NCBI RefSeq assembly: GCF_902770715.1
Contig: NZ_CACXTS010000011.1
Span: 1 to 64,000, forward strand
DNA from: an uncultured Methanobrevibacter sp.
GTDB lineage: Archaea; Methanobacteriota; Methanobacteria; Methanobacteriales; Methanobacteriaceae
Reading direction: 5' to 3'
Length of the DNA: 64,000 nt
The notes beneath the pieces are model-generated. The model had not been told where the DNA came from, ran no database searches, and was given only the letters and a program-made list of their open reading frames with translations. How positions within the stretch are numbered: the first letter of the stretch is position 1; each line of letters starts with the position of its first letter. Below are positions 26,691-37,079 of this stretch, in pieces. The position numbers and the translations under genes were made by a program.

Positions 26691-28657
26691 CTTTTAACTT
26701 TGGCAGTTTTGCTGACTGAAGATTTGAGGTAAGTGACCTTATATGAATATTTTTTGCCGACCTTAAGCTTCTTAAGCACTGATTTTTTAATGGTAAGCTT
26801 TGCAATGCCCTTTTTGCTGGTTTTTGCCTTATATGTTTTGCCCTTGAATTTGAAGGATATCCATTTGTATTTTATTGGAGTTTTGCCTTTCTTGAGGGTT
26901 GCAGTCAAAACCAGTTTTTTGGCAGATTTCTTAATCTTGACGGTTTTCAAGGTCATGATCTGTTTTACTGTCAGGGTTTTGGTCAGCTTAACGCCGGCGC
27001 ATGTTATTGTCATTGTGTATTTTCCAGGCTTCAATTTCGGAAGCTTGAATGTTGCAACGCCGTTTTCATTTGCATATGCTTCTATTGTCTTTTTGCCGAT
27101 TTTGACTGTTGCATATATGTAGCTTTCCTCTTCTAATCCGCGCATGAGTTTAACTTTGTATTTTGCATTGTCAGTGTAGTAGACTTTGAGGTTATCTGCC
27201 TTGATTGTTACCGGAACAGGCACATGGACGATTGTGCTGAGCTCATCGACTTCAAAGTCATCGCCGGAATAATTTGCTGTGATATTGTGGTCTCCGCTTT
27301 TCAAGTCTTTAAGGTTTACTGAAGCCTTGCCTTTTGAAAGCTTTTGGCTTTTGTAGAGCTTGCCGTCAACGTAAACGTCAAGGCTGCCTTTTGCAGTGCT
27401 TGGCAATGTCAATGACACTTTTGAATAATCGTCAATATACCATTCAGGGCCGATGATTCTGTAGGACACTGTGAAGTTATGGGTCAATGAATAACTGTTG
27501 TATTTCTCATTGCCCTTGAAGTCAAAGTTTAGGGTGTGGTTTCCTGCGCTCAATTTTGAAATGTCAAGCTCGATCCATCCGGAATTGTCTATTGTGAACT
27601 TATCATATTTTACGCCATCGATTGTTATTGTAATCAGATTCTTCTTAAAGTCCATCGGAACGATTATTTCTATATAATCCTCGCTGCCGTAGGTGAATCC
27701 GTCTCCCCAGCAGTCCACATAATAGCTTACATTCACTATTTCCTTTTTGGATTTTTTGAAGTTCTTTGCAAGGTATATGACCTCGATTTCATGCTGGCCA
27801 CATTTTACATACTTGAATAATGATTCCAAATACTCTCCTCGCTTATCAAGCTTTCCGGACAGAATCATCCTATTGTCGAAATAGACGAATATGGTACCGT
27901 CGGTATTGTTCACTATTTTGGCGGTCAGGCAGTCATCATGTTCCAGGACTATGTCTTTTGGAATGTCGATGAGCATGTCAACGACTGTGAAATTGAATGT
28001 CCTGTCTGACGGAAGATAGTAGTCATCACCGGAATATACTAATCTTAAAGTATGGTTTCCCAAATCAAGCCTGTTGAGCTTGGTGATGTTCAGGACTGTA
28101 AACGGATGAGTTTCAAGGATTTCTGAGAGATTGCCGTCGATGTAAACCTCAAGGGTTCCGTTTGCGGATTGCGGGAACATCACTGCAGGATGCTGATAGT
28201 TAGAATTGTCATCCTTCAGTATTTCATCGATTCCGAATCCATAGTCATGGTCCTGCTTGAATTTCATGACCTTAAGGGTATGTGATGAGTTTAAAAGAAT
28301 CTCATTGTAGAAAATGTCGATTTTGTGGCTTGTGTGGTCTGTCAACCTGTTTACCACAAGATATGGAAACTTGGGTTTCGGAATGCTTATCGGTATCTTT
28401 ACAGATTTGTTTGTTATGTTTTCATGGTATATCTCAACGTCATCCACCGTTGCCTTCAGTCTTCCTTCGGCATTTTCAGGAAGATTGACATCAATAACAC
28501 CTAAATCTTCCTCATAAACCTTCTCGGGAAATGACACGTTGATATCCTGAGCTATTTCTTCATCAGCGTCCGTTGCATTGTCTTCGGCGCTGACTGCACC
28601 CATAATAAAAACAGCCAAAATGAATATTGATAGAATGATTATCCTGTTCACTTTCAT
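26687..28657 (-). CDS. Adhesin-like secreted protein with basic C-terminal module
   Basis: 656 residues. Signal peptide MKVNRIIILSIFILAVFIMGAVSA. The middle has about five Ig-like domains with repeated YSGDDYY or YSGDDFE strands, GNHTL, and KAxVDGKxY-type strands. A Big_1-like domain (KADNLKVYYTDNAKYKVKL) is followed by a strongly basic C-terminal module of about 90 residues (MTLKTVKIKKSAKKLVLTA to KTAKVKR). No membrane segment after the signal. The basic module is shared with five neighbours and may hold the protein on the anionic pseudomurein or cell surface by charge; that is inference. SD GGTG precedes the ATG. Confidence 0.87.
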   Translation of the reverse strand: MKVNRIIILSIFILAVFIMGAVSAEDNATDADEEIAQDINVSFPEKVYEEDLGVIDVNLPENAEGRLKATVDDVEIYHENITNKSVKIPISIPKPKFPYLVVNRLTDHTSHKIDIFYNEILLNSSHTLKVMKFKQDHDYGFGIDEILKDDNSNYQHPAVMFPQSANGTLEVYIDGNLSEILETHPFTVLNITKLNRLDLGNHTLRLVYSGDDYYLPSDRTFNFTVVDMLIDIPKDIVLEHDDCLTAKIVNNTDGTIFVYFDNRMILSGKLDKRGEYLESLFKYVKCGQHEIEVIYLAKNFKKSKKEIVNVSYYVDCWGDGFTYGSEDYIEIIVPMDFKKNLITITIDGVKYDKFTIDNSGWIELDISKLSAGNHTLNFDFKGNEKYNSYSLTHNFTVSYRIIGPEWYIDDYSKVSLTLPSTAKGSLDVYVDGKLYKSQKLSKGKASVNLKDLKSGDHNITANYSGDDFEVDELSTIVHVPVPVTIKADNLKVYYTDNAKYKVKLMRGLEEESYIYATVKIGKKTIEAYANENGVATFKLPKLKPGKYTMTITCAGVKLTKTLTVKQIMTLKTVKIKKSAKKLVLTATLKKGKTPIKYKWISFKFKGKTYKAKTSKKGIAKLTIKKSVLKKLKVGKKYSYKVTYLKSSVSKTAKVKR

Positions 28658-28690
28658 GATTACACCAATATATTATATATTATAAATAAT

Positions 28691-28702
28691 AACTTATAAG
28701 TT
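28691..28702. promoter_or_regulatory. Palindrome upstream of the 656-aa adhesin gene
   Basis: AACTTATAAGTT, a perfect 12-bp palindrome about 35-45 bases before the ATG at 28657, beside a TTATATATTATAAAT TATA region. The same TTATAAGTTA core flanks the ORB-like motifs near 16.1 kb. It could be an operator; in A+T-rich DNA, chance is also possible. Confidence 0.3.
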
Positions 28703-28745
28703 AGCATTATAAAAAAAAGAAAATCAATAGAGAGTTGATGACCCC

Positions 28746-31700
28746 CTATCTTTTAACCTTTGCAGTTTTTTTGACCGTGGTCTTCAGGTAGGTTGCCTGA
28801 TATGTGACCTTTTTACCCACTTTAAGTTTTTTCAGGACTGACTTTTTGATTGTATATTTTGCAACACCTTTCTTGCTGGTCTTTGCCTTGTAGGTTTTGC
28901 CTTTAAACTTGAACTTGATCCATTTGCCCCTGATGTATTTTCCGTTGACCTTCTTGAGTGTTGCTGTCAATACCAGTTTTTTGGCGGATTTTTTGACTTT
29001 GACAGTCTTTATGGACAATATCTGTTTTACTGTGAGCTTTTTGTTGGTGATTTTCAAATCCTTATAGGTTATCTTAACTTTGTATTTACCTGGAGTTATT
29101 GTGTTTGGTATCTTGAACTTGGCAACGCCGTATCTGTTTGTCTTTGCTGTGAATGTCTTTTTGCCTATCTGGATTTTTACCTTTTCGTCGCTTCCCACAA
29201 GTTTGCCGAATATGTCATATACCTTAAAGGCATATCCTTTTCCTGCAGTATATAGCATGTTGATGTTGGCTGCGCCTGTGACTTTTGAAGGGAATTTGAA
29301 TGTAATTGAATCTACCCTGGAGAGGAGTTTGCCGTCCTTGTATACAAATGGGTACAGTCCGAATTGTGCTGATCCATATCCGTTCTTGACCACCTGATTC
29401 AGCTTGATTTTCATGAGAGATTTTGCCTTGTTGAGCACTGCCTTGTTTATAAGGATTGAATTGCTTTTGCTTAAGTCAAACTCTGCAATAGGAATGTAGC
29501 CTGATGCATAAATACATAAAACAAGCACTGAATTTCTGTAGTTGTCCATGGATATCTTTATTTTCTTATCAACACCATATTGTACTATATTGTCAGATTT
29601 TAAAGGCTTTATTATGAATGATTCTGAATAAGGTGCAACTTCACAGTTTCCATTGAAATATGCTTTAACGTCATAACTGCCAACACGGTCGGAAGGCAGG
29701 TTTAGAGTAGCCTTGCCGTTTTTCACAGAAGTGGTGCAGTTGACTTCAAATCCATCATAATATCTGATTTCAGCTATCAAATCTCCTTTAGCGTCCTTTG
29801 GTAGGAATAAACTTATGCCGAACTTTGATTCGTAAGAGTATGAAGATTCATCAGGACCGGTTATTCTTGCAATAATGTTTATTGTATCATTGGTGGAGTT
29901 TGAAGGATATTTTTCATCACCGGCATATGCGGCATTAATGCTGTGGCGGCCAGGTCCCAACTTGGAAATGTCAACTTCATAATGGTATTCCGGAACGTCA
30001 TATCCTGAATCGACTTTGGCAGTCTTATAGGTCTTGCCGTCAATCTTTACCACCGGCTTGCCCCTGATGTCATTAGGAAGCCAGATGGCGACTGTATTCT
30101 CATCACCCAAATCATAATTGCCCGCATCGATTCTGATTGGACAGGACACCTCATAATCGCAGGAATATGTGAATGAATAATTGTTTCCTTTGAATGCAAC
30201 TTCAATGCTGTAGATTTGGCCTTTCTTAACATCGAGAGGTATTCCAAAATATTGGTAAAAATCATCATTGCCTTTAACCTTGGTTGTTTTAATGGTCTTA
30301 CCATCCACCTTGGCGATAAGATTGCCAACAGCATCACTAGGCAAGCGGATGATAATACTGCCATCACCAATATAGCATTCATGGTCAACGATTTCAAAAT
30401 CGACAGTTCTGTTTGCTGAATTGAAATCATCCCTGTATTCTATGAATATTGTGTGGTTTCCAAGGTCATCCCAAACAGGAGGCATGGTAAAGTCTACATC
30501 CCCTTCAATGGTTTGGGCAACATTTCCATCATAATATATTTTTGTAGTTCCGGCAAGAGGATAGTTTTCATCGAAAACCATGATTTTGTAATTGAATGTA
30601 TCCTCATAATTATACCACCAGTCCCATATGCATACTGTGCCCGGATAGTAATCCTCAATGATTACATTTGGAGTTACATCGAGTACTTTTATGTCATAGT
30701 TCCATGAATAGTTTTCATATTTTGCATTGAGCTTATATTCTCCCAGACTTAAGTCTGATATCGGAACTTTCAGTTTTCCGTTTTCAACCATGTAATTGCC
30801 GTTTATCAAACCTGACAATATCAATTCTCCATTGCAATCTTCGGATGCATTGAATACAATATTATAGGTGCCGTTAACCCATAATTTGGATGGGCAAGTG
30901 AGTTTCGGAGAAACGAAAACTGACTTGTTGAATGATTTTTTGCCGAATGTGAATTCGACGATGTTTTCGCCCACATCAAAATCGGATATGGTGAGATGGG
31001 CGTAATAGCTATATCCTTCGGCATCTTCCTCCAGTATGAACGGATAGATTTTATTTTTGAATTTTGCAGAACCTTTTGTTTTTATTTCATAAGTTCCGAA
31101 TTCCACGGAATCCCCATACACTATGTTGGAATCGTATTCAATGTCAACGCCTGAAATTGCATATTTTCCTTTTTTGAATGATTTTCCTGCATAGAACACT
31201 TCATATCTGTGTGTTCCAATGCCGTATTTGCTCAAATCGATTTCAACATTTCCGCTGCCTGACTTTTTATTGAAAACAATCTTATCGTCAATCACAACCT
31301 TAATGTTGCCTGGCAGATTGGAGCAGGTATGAACCTCAAGATAGTTCCATCCACTATTTTCAGGAGCGTTTACCTGAAAATACGGCTCGATTGTTGCGTT
31401 TTTGACAAAGCCTGCATATTTTCCGTCACCTGAATATGCTATTGAAACGTTATGGAAATCGAACGGCAGATTCAAGTCATTCAAAATCAATGCATTTCCT
31501 CCGACGGAAACATTATGATTGTATCTTTCCTTGCCGTCGATTGAAATGATGATGTTTCCTGAAGCGTCGCCCGGCATGTCACTTACGGAAACCGCACTGA
31601 TCTCATCGGTAGAGAGCTCATCAACCCTTATGCTGCAGTCATCAGCTTCGGCCAATTCATTTTGATTAGTGAACTTGGCCACTTCAACATCGTCCAGCGG

Positions 31701-31823
31701 AAATACGGACACATCACCCGTTTCGTTTGCAAGGACATCTGAAGAATCAGCAGCACTGGCCATACCTACCGCTAAAATGGCCAGCAGAAAAATGCATATC
31801 AACATAATCTTTTTAACTTTCAT
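28746..31823 (-). CDS. Adhesin-like secreted protein with basic C-terminal module
   Basis: 1025 residues, ATG 31823. Signal peptide MKVKKIMLICIFLLAILAVG ending in MASA. About eight Ig-like domains follow (AYSGDGKYAG, YAGKSFKKGK, FKGNNYSF, YAGDEKYPS strands). Next is a TAGKGYAFKVYDIFGKLVG domain and the Lys-rich C-terminal module (KTVKVKKSAKKLVLTATLKK to KKTAKVKR). Many Asn-Xaa-Ser/Thr sites. Only the signal is a membrane segment. It stands in a run of same-strand paralogues, each with its own promoter and terminator rather than an operon. The function in attachment or wall structure is inferred from the family. Confidence 0.87.
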   Translation of the reverse strand: MKVKKIMLICIFLLAILAVGMASAADSSDVLANETGDVSVFPLDDVEVAKFTNQNELAEADDCSIRVDELSTDEISAVSVSDMPGDASGNIIISIDGKERYNHNVSVGGNALILNDLNLPFDFHNVSIAYSGDGKYAGFVKNATIEPYFQVNAPENSGWNYLEVHTCSNLPGNIKVVIDDKIVFNKKSGSGNVEIDLSKYGIGTHRYEVFYAGKSFKKGKYAISGVDIEYDSNIVYGDSVEFGTYEIKTKGSAKFKNKIYPFILEEDAEGYSYYAHLTISDFDVGENIVEFTFGKKSFNKSVFVSPKLTCPSKLWVNGTYNIVFNASEDCNGELILSGLINGNYMVENGKLKVPISDLSLGEYKLNAKYENYSWNYDIKVLDVTPNVIIEDYYPGTVCIWDWWYNYEDTFNYKIMVFDENYPLAGTTKIYYDGNVAQTIEGDVDFTMPPVWDDLGNHTIFIEYRDDFNSANRTVDFEIVDHECYIGDGSIIIRLPSDAVGNLIAKVDGKTIKTTKVKGNDDFYQYFGIPLDVKKGQIYSIEVAFKGNNYSFTYSCDYEVSCPIRIDAGNYDLGDENTVAIWLPNDIRGKPVVKIDGKTYKTAKVDSGYDVPEYHYEVDISKLGPGRHSINAAYAGDEKYPSNSTNDTINIIARITGPDESSYSYESKFGISLFLPKDAKGDLIAEIRYYDGFEVNCTTSVKNGKATLNLPSDRVGSYDVKAYFNGNCEVAPYSESFIIKPLKSDNIVQYGVDKKIKISMDNYRNSVLVLCIYASGYIPIAEFDLSKSNSILINKAVLNKAKSLMKIKLNQVVKNGYGSAQFGLYPFVYKDGKLLSRVDSITFKFPSKVTGAANINMLYTAGKGYAFKVYDIFGKLVGSDEKVKIQIGKKTFTAKTNRYGVAKFKIPNTITPGKYKVKITYKDLKITNKKLTVKQILSIKTVKVKKSAKKLVLTATLKKVNGKYIRGKWIKFKFKGKTYKAKTSKKGVAKYTIKKSVLKKLKVGKKVTYQATYLKTTVKKTAKVKR

Positions 31824-31905
31824 AATATGACCCTAATTAATAATTATATGATATAGAGTATGTTTTATATTACATAAATATGTTTATTATAAAAAAAATA
31901 ATGAA

Positions 31906-31925
31906 AATAGAGCTGGAACTCTATT
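31906..31925 (-). terminator. Terminator overlapping the end of the 745-aa adhesin gene
   Basis: AATAGAG (31906-31912) pairs with CTCTATT (31919-31925), which includes the stop codon. A T-rich run follows on the minus strand. Confidence 0.55.
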
Positions 31926-34158
31926 TTTTAACAACAGCTGATTTTTTGACAGTATCCTTCAGGTAGGTTGCCTGATATTTGACGGTTTTGCCGACCTTGA
32001 GCTTTTTCAGGACTGTCTTTTTGATTGTTACCTTTGCAACCCCTTTCTTACTGGTCTTGACCTTCTTGATGAATTTTCCGTTGAAGTAGAATTTTACGTA
32101 TTTGTACCTGATAGGTGTTTTGCCTTTCTTGAGGGTAGCTGTCAAGACAAGCTTTTTGGCGGATTTCTTGACTTTGACTTTTTTCAAAGCCAATACCTGT
32201 TTTACTGTTAGCTTTTTGTAATATTTTACTGTCTTTGAAACTCCCTTGTATGATGCCTTTATTGTGTACTTTCCAGGCTTTATGGTGTTAGGTATCTTGA
32301 GGGTTGCGATGCCCTTGCTGTTTGTTTTGACATTGAATTTCTGCTTGCCTATTTGGAATGTGACGATCTTGTTTTTTCCGACAGGATTTGAGTTTTCTGA
32401 GATGGCCCGCACACTGAAGGATAACTTATCGTTATAGAACATGACAATGCCTCCATATTCCGGAATGTTTTTATTATATCCTCTTTCAAAGCAGTAATCC
32501 AATGAGGTGTAGTCATCGATATATAATGGTGTTGTCTCTTTGCTTCCTTTTCCATAGTTTGTATCCCAAACTGCTTTGATTGTATACTCGCCGACCTTTT
32601 TATTGAATGCTGTTCCAGGAACAGTGATTTTTGTGATTGGGCTGTTGATTTTGACGGCTTTGAACAGCTTGTTGTTGATGTAGATGGAAAATGTTCCTGT
32701 GGCGTTTTCACATGTCTGCAATGTGAACACATCTGTGCTTGGTTCATTCACCAACTGGAAGCGTTCATACCAGTTTTTATATTTCAAAATTGCAGGGACA
32801 AATTCTAATGTGGATGTAATTTCTTCAGTGTATTCATTCGTATTTAAAACAGCTTTTATTTGGTATTCTCCACTTTCAGAACAGTTGAGGATTGTTTTTG
32901 CAACATTATCAGTAATGTTTACACAGTTTATCAGTGAAAAGTCTCCATTCTTCACTTTCAGGTAAAATGAGACGTTTCCTGTTGTGTTATCGCCGAACAT
33001 TAATTCAATAGGATATGCAGGATTGACCAGTTGAGGTTCTTTATCTGCAAGGCGTGAATTTTCAAGATAAAACATGTCCCTGATTGAAGAGGTGTAACCG
33101 TTGCTTGTTGCCCTTAACTCTATAGTATGGTAACCTTGGGATAATGAGACTTCATTAAGCCAAATTGGTGCTTTGTCAAATATCATTCCATCATATTCAT
33201 TTTCACTTCTTGAAATGCTGCCCGGTTTATTGTGGTCGATGTCATAGTGTATGTCATTGCCATCAATAAGCACTGTCACATTTGAAGGGGAAAAGAAAAA
33301 TAGGAAATCCTCATTGGAGTGTTGAATATAATATGCCAAACTTGCATCAAGGGTGTAGAAGAAGAGGCGCATGTCTATTGTCATATTCATCCTTTTGGTT
33401 ATTTTTCCATAATTTCCAGAGTATATGGCTTCAACATCATATTTTCCATATTCCAGATTGTACAGTTCATGAGAAATGACCCTGTTTCCATTGTAGTCCT
33501 CCTCCACATTTTTAACATTATACTGTCTGCTTGATCCGTTTATGATGACAGTGAATGTTCCTGTTGCATCACCTGGTAAAATTGCTCTAATGCTGCTGTC
33601 GCGATACATCACTTCATTGACATGAATACGTGCATTGACTATTTCAAATTCGAATGTTCTGTTGAACGGCTTGTAGTAGTCATTGCCCGAATAGACAATG
33701 CTGCATGTGTGAGTTCCGATTGTCCGGTCTTCTAAATTAAAGTTCATATATCCTGTTTCCATGGCATAGATGTATGTTTCTCTATCTAGTTCATTGTCAA
33801 TGTATATGTCCAGCTTGCCGTCGACATTGTTTTCATTTGGGACATTGTATGAGATTTCCATTGTTTCGGTTTTTATGATTTCTTTTGGAACAGACAGATC
33901 TATTTCTAGGTCTTTAAGTTCACCCTCATCTTTCGAATCTGTTTTCTCATTCAAATCTTCCTCAATGTCTGCTGCATGGCCTGTGTCTTGAATTTCCTGA
34001 TTCACTTCAATATGTGCATCTTCAACGTCACCCAGAGGTACAGACGCATCACCTGATTCATTCGTTAGTATGTCTGAAGCATCCTCGGCGCTGGCCACGC
34101 CAATAGTTAAAATGGCCAGAATAAAGATGCCCATCAACATGATCTTTTTAACTTTCAT
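31921..34158 (-). CDS. Adhesin-like secreted protein with basic C-terminal module
   Basis: 745 residues from ATG 34158 (MKVKKIMLMGIFILAILTIG, signal ending VASA); an upstream TTG at 34185 is unlikely. The mature N-terminus is acidic, followed by Ig-like domains (YSGNDYYKPFN, YSGNYGK) and long diverged regions. Next is a Big_1-like repeat with IGKQKFNVKTNSKGIATLKI, and the basic module ending QATYLKDTVKKSAVVKK. In this module the usual FKFKGKTYKA is replaced by FYFNGKFIKKVKT, a variant shared only with the next gene, and the DNA there is nearly the same. Surface location is inferred. Confidence 0.87.
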   Translation of the reverse strand: MKVKKIMLMGIFILAILTIGVASAEDASDILTNESGDASVPLGDVEDAHIEVNQEIQDTGHAADIEEDLNEKTDSKDEGELKDLEIDLSVPKEIIKTETMEISYNVPNENNVDGKLDIYIDNELDRETYIYAMETGYMNFNLEDRTIGTHTCSIVYSGNDYYKPFNRTFEFEIVNARIHVNEVMYRDSSIRAILPGDATGTFTVIINGSSRQYNVKNVEEDYNGNRVISHELYNLEYGKYDVEAIYSGNYGKITKRMNMTIDMRLFFYTLDASLAYYIQHSNEDFLFFFSPSNVTVLIDGNDIHYDIDHNKPGSISRSENEYDGMIFDKAPIWLNEVSLSQGYHTIELRATSNGYTSSIRDMFYLENSRLADKEPQLVNPAYPIELMFGDNTTGNVSFYLKVKNGDFSLINCVNITDNVAKTILNCSESGEYQIKAVLNTNEYTEEITSTLEFVPAILKYKNWYERFQLVNEPSTDVFTLQTCENATGTFSIYINNKLFKAVKINSPITKITVPGTAFNKKVGEYTIKAVWDTNYGKGSKETTPLYIDDYTSLDYCFERGYNKNIPEYGGIVMFYNDKLSFSVRAISENSNPVGKNKIVTFQIGKQKFNVKTNSKGIATLKIPNTIKPGKYTIKASYKGVSKTVKYYKKLTVKQVLALKKVKVKKSAKKLVLTATLKKGKTPIRYKYVKFYFNGKFIKKVKTSKKGVAKVTIKKTVLKKLKVGKTVKYQATYLKDTVKKSAVVKK

Positions 34159-34254
34159 GATATGCCCTATAAAATTTAAATACAATTAAAGGTATGGTTA
34201 ATATTGTATATATATGAATATTATAAAAAAAATAAGAAAAATAGAGATTTAACC

Positions 34255-36522
34255 CTATTTTTTAACAATAGCTGATTTTTTGACAGTATCCTTCAGATAG
34301 GTTGCCTGATATTTGACGGTTTTGCCGACCTTGAGCTTTTTGAGGACAGTCTTTTTGATTGTGACCTTTGCAACGCCGTATTTGCTGGTCTTGACCTTCT
34401 TGATGAATTTTCCGTTGAAGTAGAATTTTACGTATTTGTACCTGATAGGTGTTTTGCCTTTCTTGAGGGTTGCTTTAAGAACCAGGCTTTTTGCTGATTT
34501 CTTGACTGTGACTGTCTTAAGGGTTACTGCGTGTTTTACTTTAAGGTTTCTTGTAATCATAACCTTACCGTATTTTGCTGAAATCTTGTAGGTGCCCGGA
34601 GCCTTGCCTATTTTAAGGGTCGCATATCCGTGCTTGTCGGTTTTGACCTTCTTGACGTATTTTCCGTTGATGTAGAATTTGACGTATTCGCCTTTCATGA
34701 CCAATCCGTTGTAATTGGCAACCTTGACCTTGAATCCGGTTGAGCTTCCATAGTATTTGGTCAGGTCGCTTGCGGTCAGTTTGGAATTTCTGACTGTCAT
34801 TTCAACAACGCCATGGTAGAACCAGTCAGTGCCGTTGAAATATTTTGGGAAAACTGTATATTTACCCTCATTGAGGCTAGTCACTGGAATTGAAGCTTTT
34901 CCGTTCTTGAACTTGGCGGAAAATGAATACTTGTCCTTTGCGTTGTAGACCTCGACGACGAATTTGCCGAGAGAATCATCGTAAGGCAATTTCATGTAAA
35001 TTGCACCATTGCCGTTTACTACGTGATTAGGCACGTGGAATACAGGTTCTATAGCCAAATATTTAGAAACATTGAACGGATGGTCTTCATCATCATAAAT
35101 GAAGCGCACGTCATATCTTCCCACTTTTAAGGTGGAAGGTATTGTGACGTTGGCTGTTCCGTTTATGAATTGGCCGATGACCTTTTCACTTCCGAAGTCA
35201 ACTGTGAGATTTCCGTTGCCGTATGGATAGTTCACGATGAAGTTTCCGCTTTCGCCGACATTCAAAATATTAAATTTGGGATCCTCTGTGATGTCCACAT
35301 AAACGTGGACGGTTTTTGTGTATCTGTAAGTGCAGTCCTCTCCTGAAATCATTACTTGAATTTTATGCTTTCCAACCTTCAATCCGGTAACTGGGATACT
35401 AGTTCTAATTGGATTTCCATTCAGTTCTTTTGAATCGTATAACTTTCCATCAACATATACAGACATTGTGTAGCCTGAAATAGGCACATTACAAGAAACA
35501 TCAATATTCTTATCGGCAGTTATACTGGTGCTGCTGAATGTAAGATCAGGATAAACGGAGATTATTGCACTTGATGAACATGGGCCAAATTTATCATCAC
35601 CATCATAGGAAACGACAATAGTATGATTGCCTAAAGTTAAACTGGACTCAAATACAACATTATAGGTAGTTGGTACATACGTATTGATGAAATCGAATGA
35701 ATTGCCATCAATTCTCACTTTTATCTTATCAGATGAAAAGTCCTTTGGAACATAGAAAGTATATGGTAGACCATTACCATAACGAGTTTCCTTATCCCAC
35801 ATCAATATATAAGTAGTATTGACTATGAATGTCTCATTATAAACGACACCATTTGCAGTGGTAAAGCTAACCTTAATGATGTGCGGATTGCCGAAAGCTG
35901 ACAAGTTATTCAGGGAATATGTCTTATCGGCCTTGGATACGCCATTATAGGTGTATGTCTTATCATCAATTGCAACAACCAGTTTGCCCGCATCCGCCGT
36001 ATTCACGCGAACTGACATATCATTATAACTGGAGATATCATCAATAACAATTGCTTTAGGGACATTCACGACAATGTCCTTGATGAAGAATGTGAAGTTC
36101 CTCTCAGCATCCGCAAAATCAGATGCATTGGTAACTTTGACATTGAGAATATGCTTGCCCAGTACAAGACCTGTTGTAGACACCTTGTATTTTGCATCCA
36201 CCTCATCTGCCCATTCATATATTGCATCCTTCTTCACGCCGTCAATGCTTACGTCCAGATTACCATCGGTTATTGTCTTTGTAAAGTAAACCGGGTCACC
36301 CTTCAGGACATCGGATTCATCAGAGCGACAGCGAATATCTATTTCTGAAGGCCAGTCATCACCTTCAAGGTAATTTGGAATTTCCTCACCTGCGTCATCC
36401 TGGAAGACCGTATCATCTGTCGGAACAGCCTCCCCGGTCATATTATCTTCTGCACTGACTGCGCCAATAGTCAAAATGGCCAGCAGGAAGATCGACAATA
36501 TAATTAATTTTTTAAATTTCAT
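34255..36522 (-). CDS. Adhesin-like secreted protein with basic C-terminal module
   Basis: 755 residues from ATG 36522; the GTG at 36531 is the GTGAT SD. Signal peptide MKFKKLIILSIFLLAILTIG ending AVSA. Ig-like domains with VSYDGDDKFG and ISGEDCTYRY strands are followed by a tandem pair of related Lys-rich domains (YYGSSTGFKVKVANYNGLV and the terminal module). Both carry YVKFYINGKYVKKVKT or YVKFYFNGKFIKKVKT. Near its 3' end the gene is almost identical to the neighbouring adhesin gene (31921-34158), as if by gene conversion. The stop codon again lies in a hairpin (AATAGGG region) before a T tract. Confidence 0.87.
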   Translation of the reverse strand: MKFKKLIILSIFLLAILTIGAVSAEDNMTGEAVPTDDTVFQDDAGEEIPNYLEGDDWPSEIDIRCRSDESDVLKGDPVYFTKTITDGNLDVSIDGVKKDAIYEWADEVDAKYKVSTTGLVLGKHILNVKVTNASDFADAERNFTFFIKDIVVNVPKAIVIDDISSYNDMSVRVNTADAGKLVVAIDDKTYTYNGVSKADKTYSLNNLSAFGNPHIIKVSFTTANGVVYNETFIVNTTYILMWDKETRYGNGLPYTFYVPKDFSSDKIKVRIDGNSFDFINTYVPTTYNVVFESSLTLGNHTIVVSYDGDDKFGPCSSSAIISVYPDLTFSSTSITADKNIDVSCNVPISGYTMSVYVDGKLYDSKELNGNPIRTSIPVTGLKVGKHKIQVMISGEDCTYRYTKTVHVYVDITEDPKFNILNVGESGNFIVNYPYGNGNLTVDFGSEKVIGQFINGTANVTIPSTLKVGRYDVRFIYDDEDHPFNVSKYLAIEPVFHVPNHVVNGNGAIYMKLPYDDSLGKFVVEVYNAKDKYSFSAKFKNGKASIPVTSLNEGKYTVFPKYFNGTDWFYHGVVEMTVRNSKLTASDLTKYYGSSTGFKVKVANYNGLVMKGEYVKFYINGKYVKKVKTDKHGYATLKIGKAPGTYKISAKYGKVMITRNLKVKHAVTLKTVTVKKSAKSLVLKATLKKGKTPIRYKYVKFYFNGKFIKKVKTSKYGVAKVTIKKTVLKKLKVGKTVKYQATYLKDTVKKSAIVKK

Positions 36523-36608
36523 ATTAATCACTGTAATATATTATATACCTATAATATAATATATAAATTTATTATCATGTCTGAAAGCTATTCTTTTGAT
36601 GAGAGGTA

Positions 36609-36622
36609 CATTTCAAGTGTAA
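36609..36622 (-). repeat. ORB-like motif copy 4 (reverse)
   Basis: CATTTCAAGTGTAA, the reverse complement of TTACACTTGAAATG. With the next base it gives TTTACACTTGAAA on the minus strand, the full 13-base mini-ORB as I remember it. Confidence 0.6.
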
Positions 36623-37065
36623 AGGACAGATAGGGGCTTTTTTTGAAATACCATGGAATTTAGTGCCTTAATTGTCAATTGAAATTTGAAAATGTTATAT
36701 TTTAAAATAATACTTGGTGTTGTCCCAAATTCAAAATGTGGAAAAAATCAAGAGTTACTCGGCAAAGATTAAATTCCAATAAGTTGGCATTACATTTTAA
36801 ATTCCGTTTTGGTTGAATGAACTAGGGTAATTTTGAAAATATTGATTTAAAAAGCATTGTTTTATAGCAATATTTGCTTAAGGATTGAATCGGATGAAAA
36901 GAAGGATTTTTTAAAAAATCGCCGAATTCGCCAATACAGGTGAAATTTTTCAAAAAATTCATGATGAACACATGTGAAAATGTCGATCCTGAGAGATTTT
37001 GAATAGGAACTGAAAATTTTTATGTAATACCCTGGAAAATCTGAATGAATTCACAATTAGAGGTA

Positions 37066-37079
37066 CATTTCAAGTGTAA
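37066..37079 (-). repeat. ORB-like motif copy 5 (reverse)
   Basis: Same 14 bases as copy 4, 457 bases away and in the same orientation. The left flank AGAGGTA is identical to copy 4. Confidence 0.6.
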
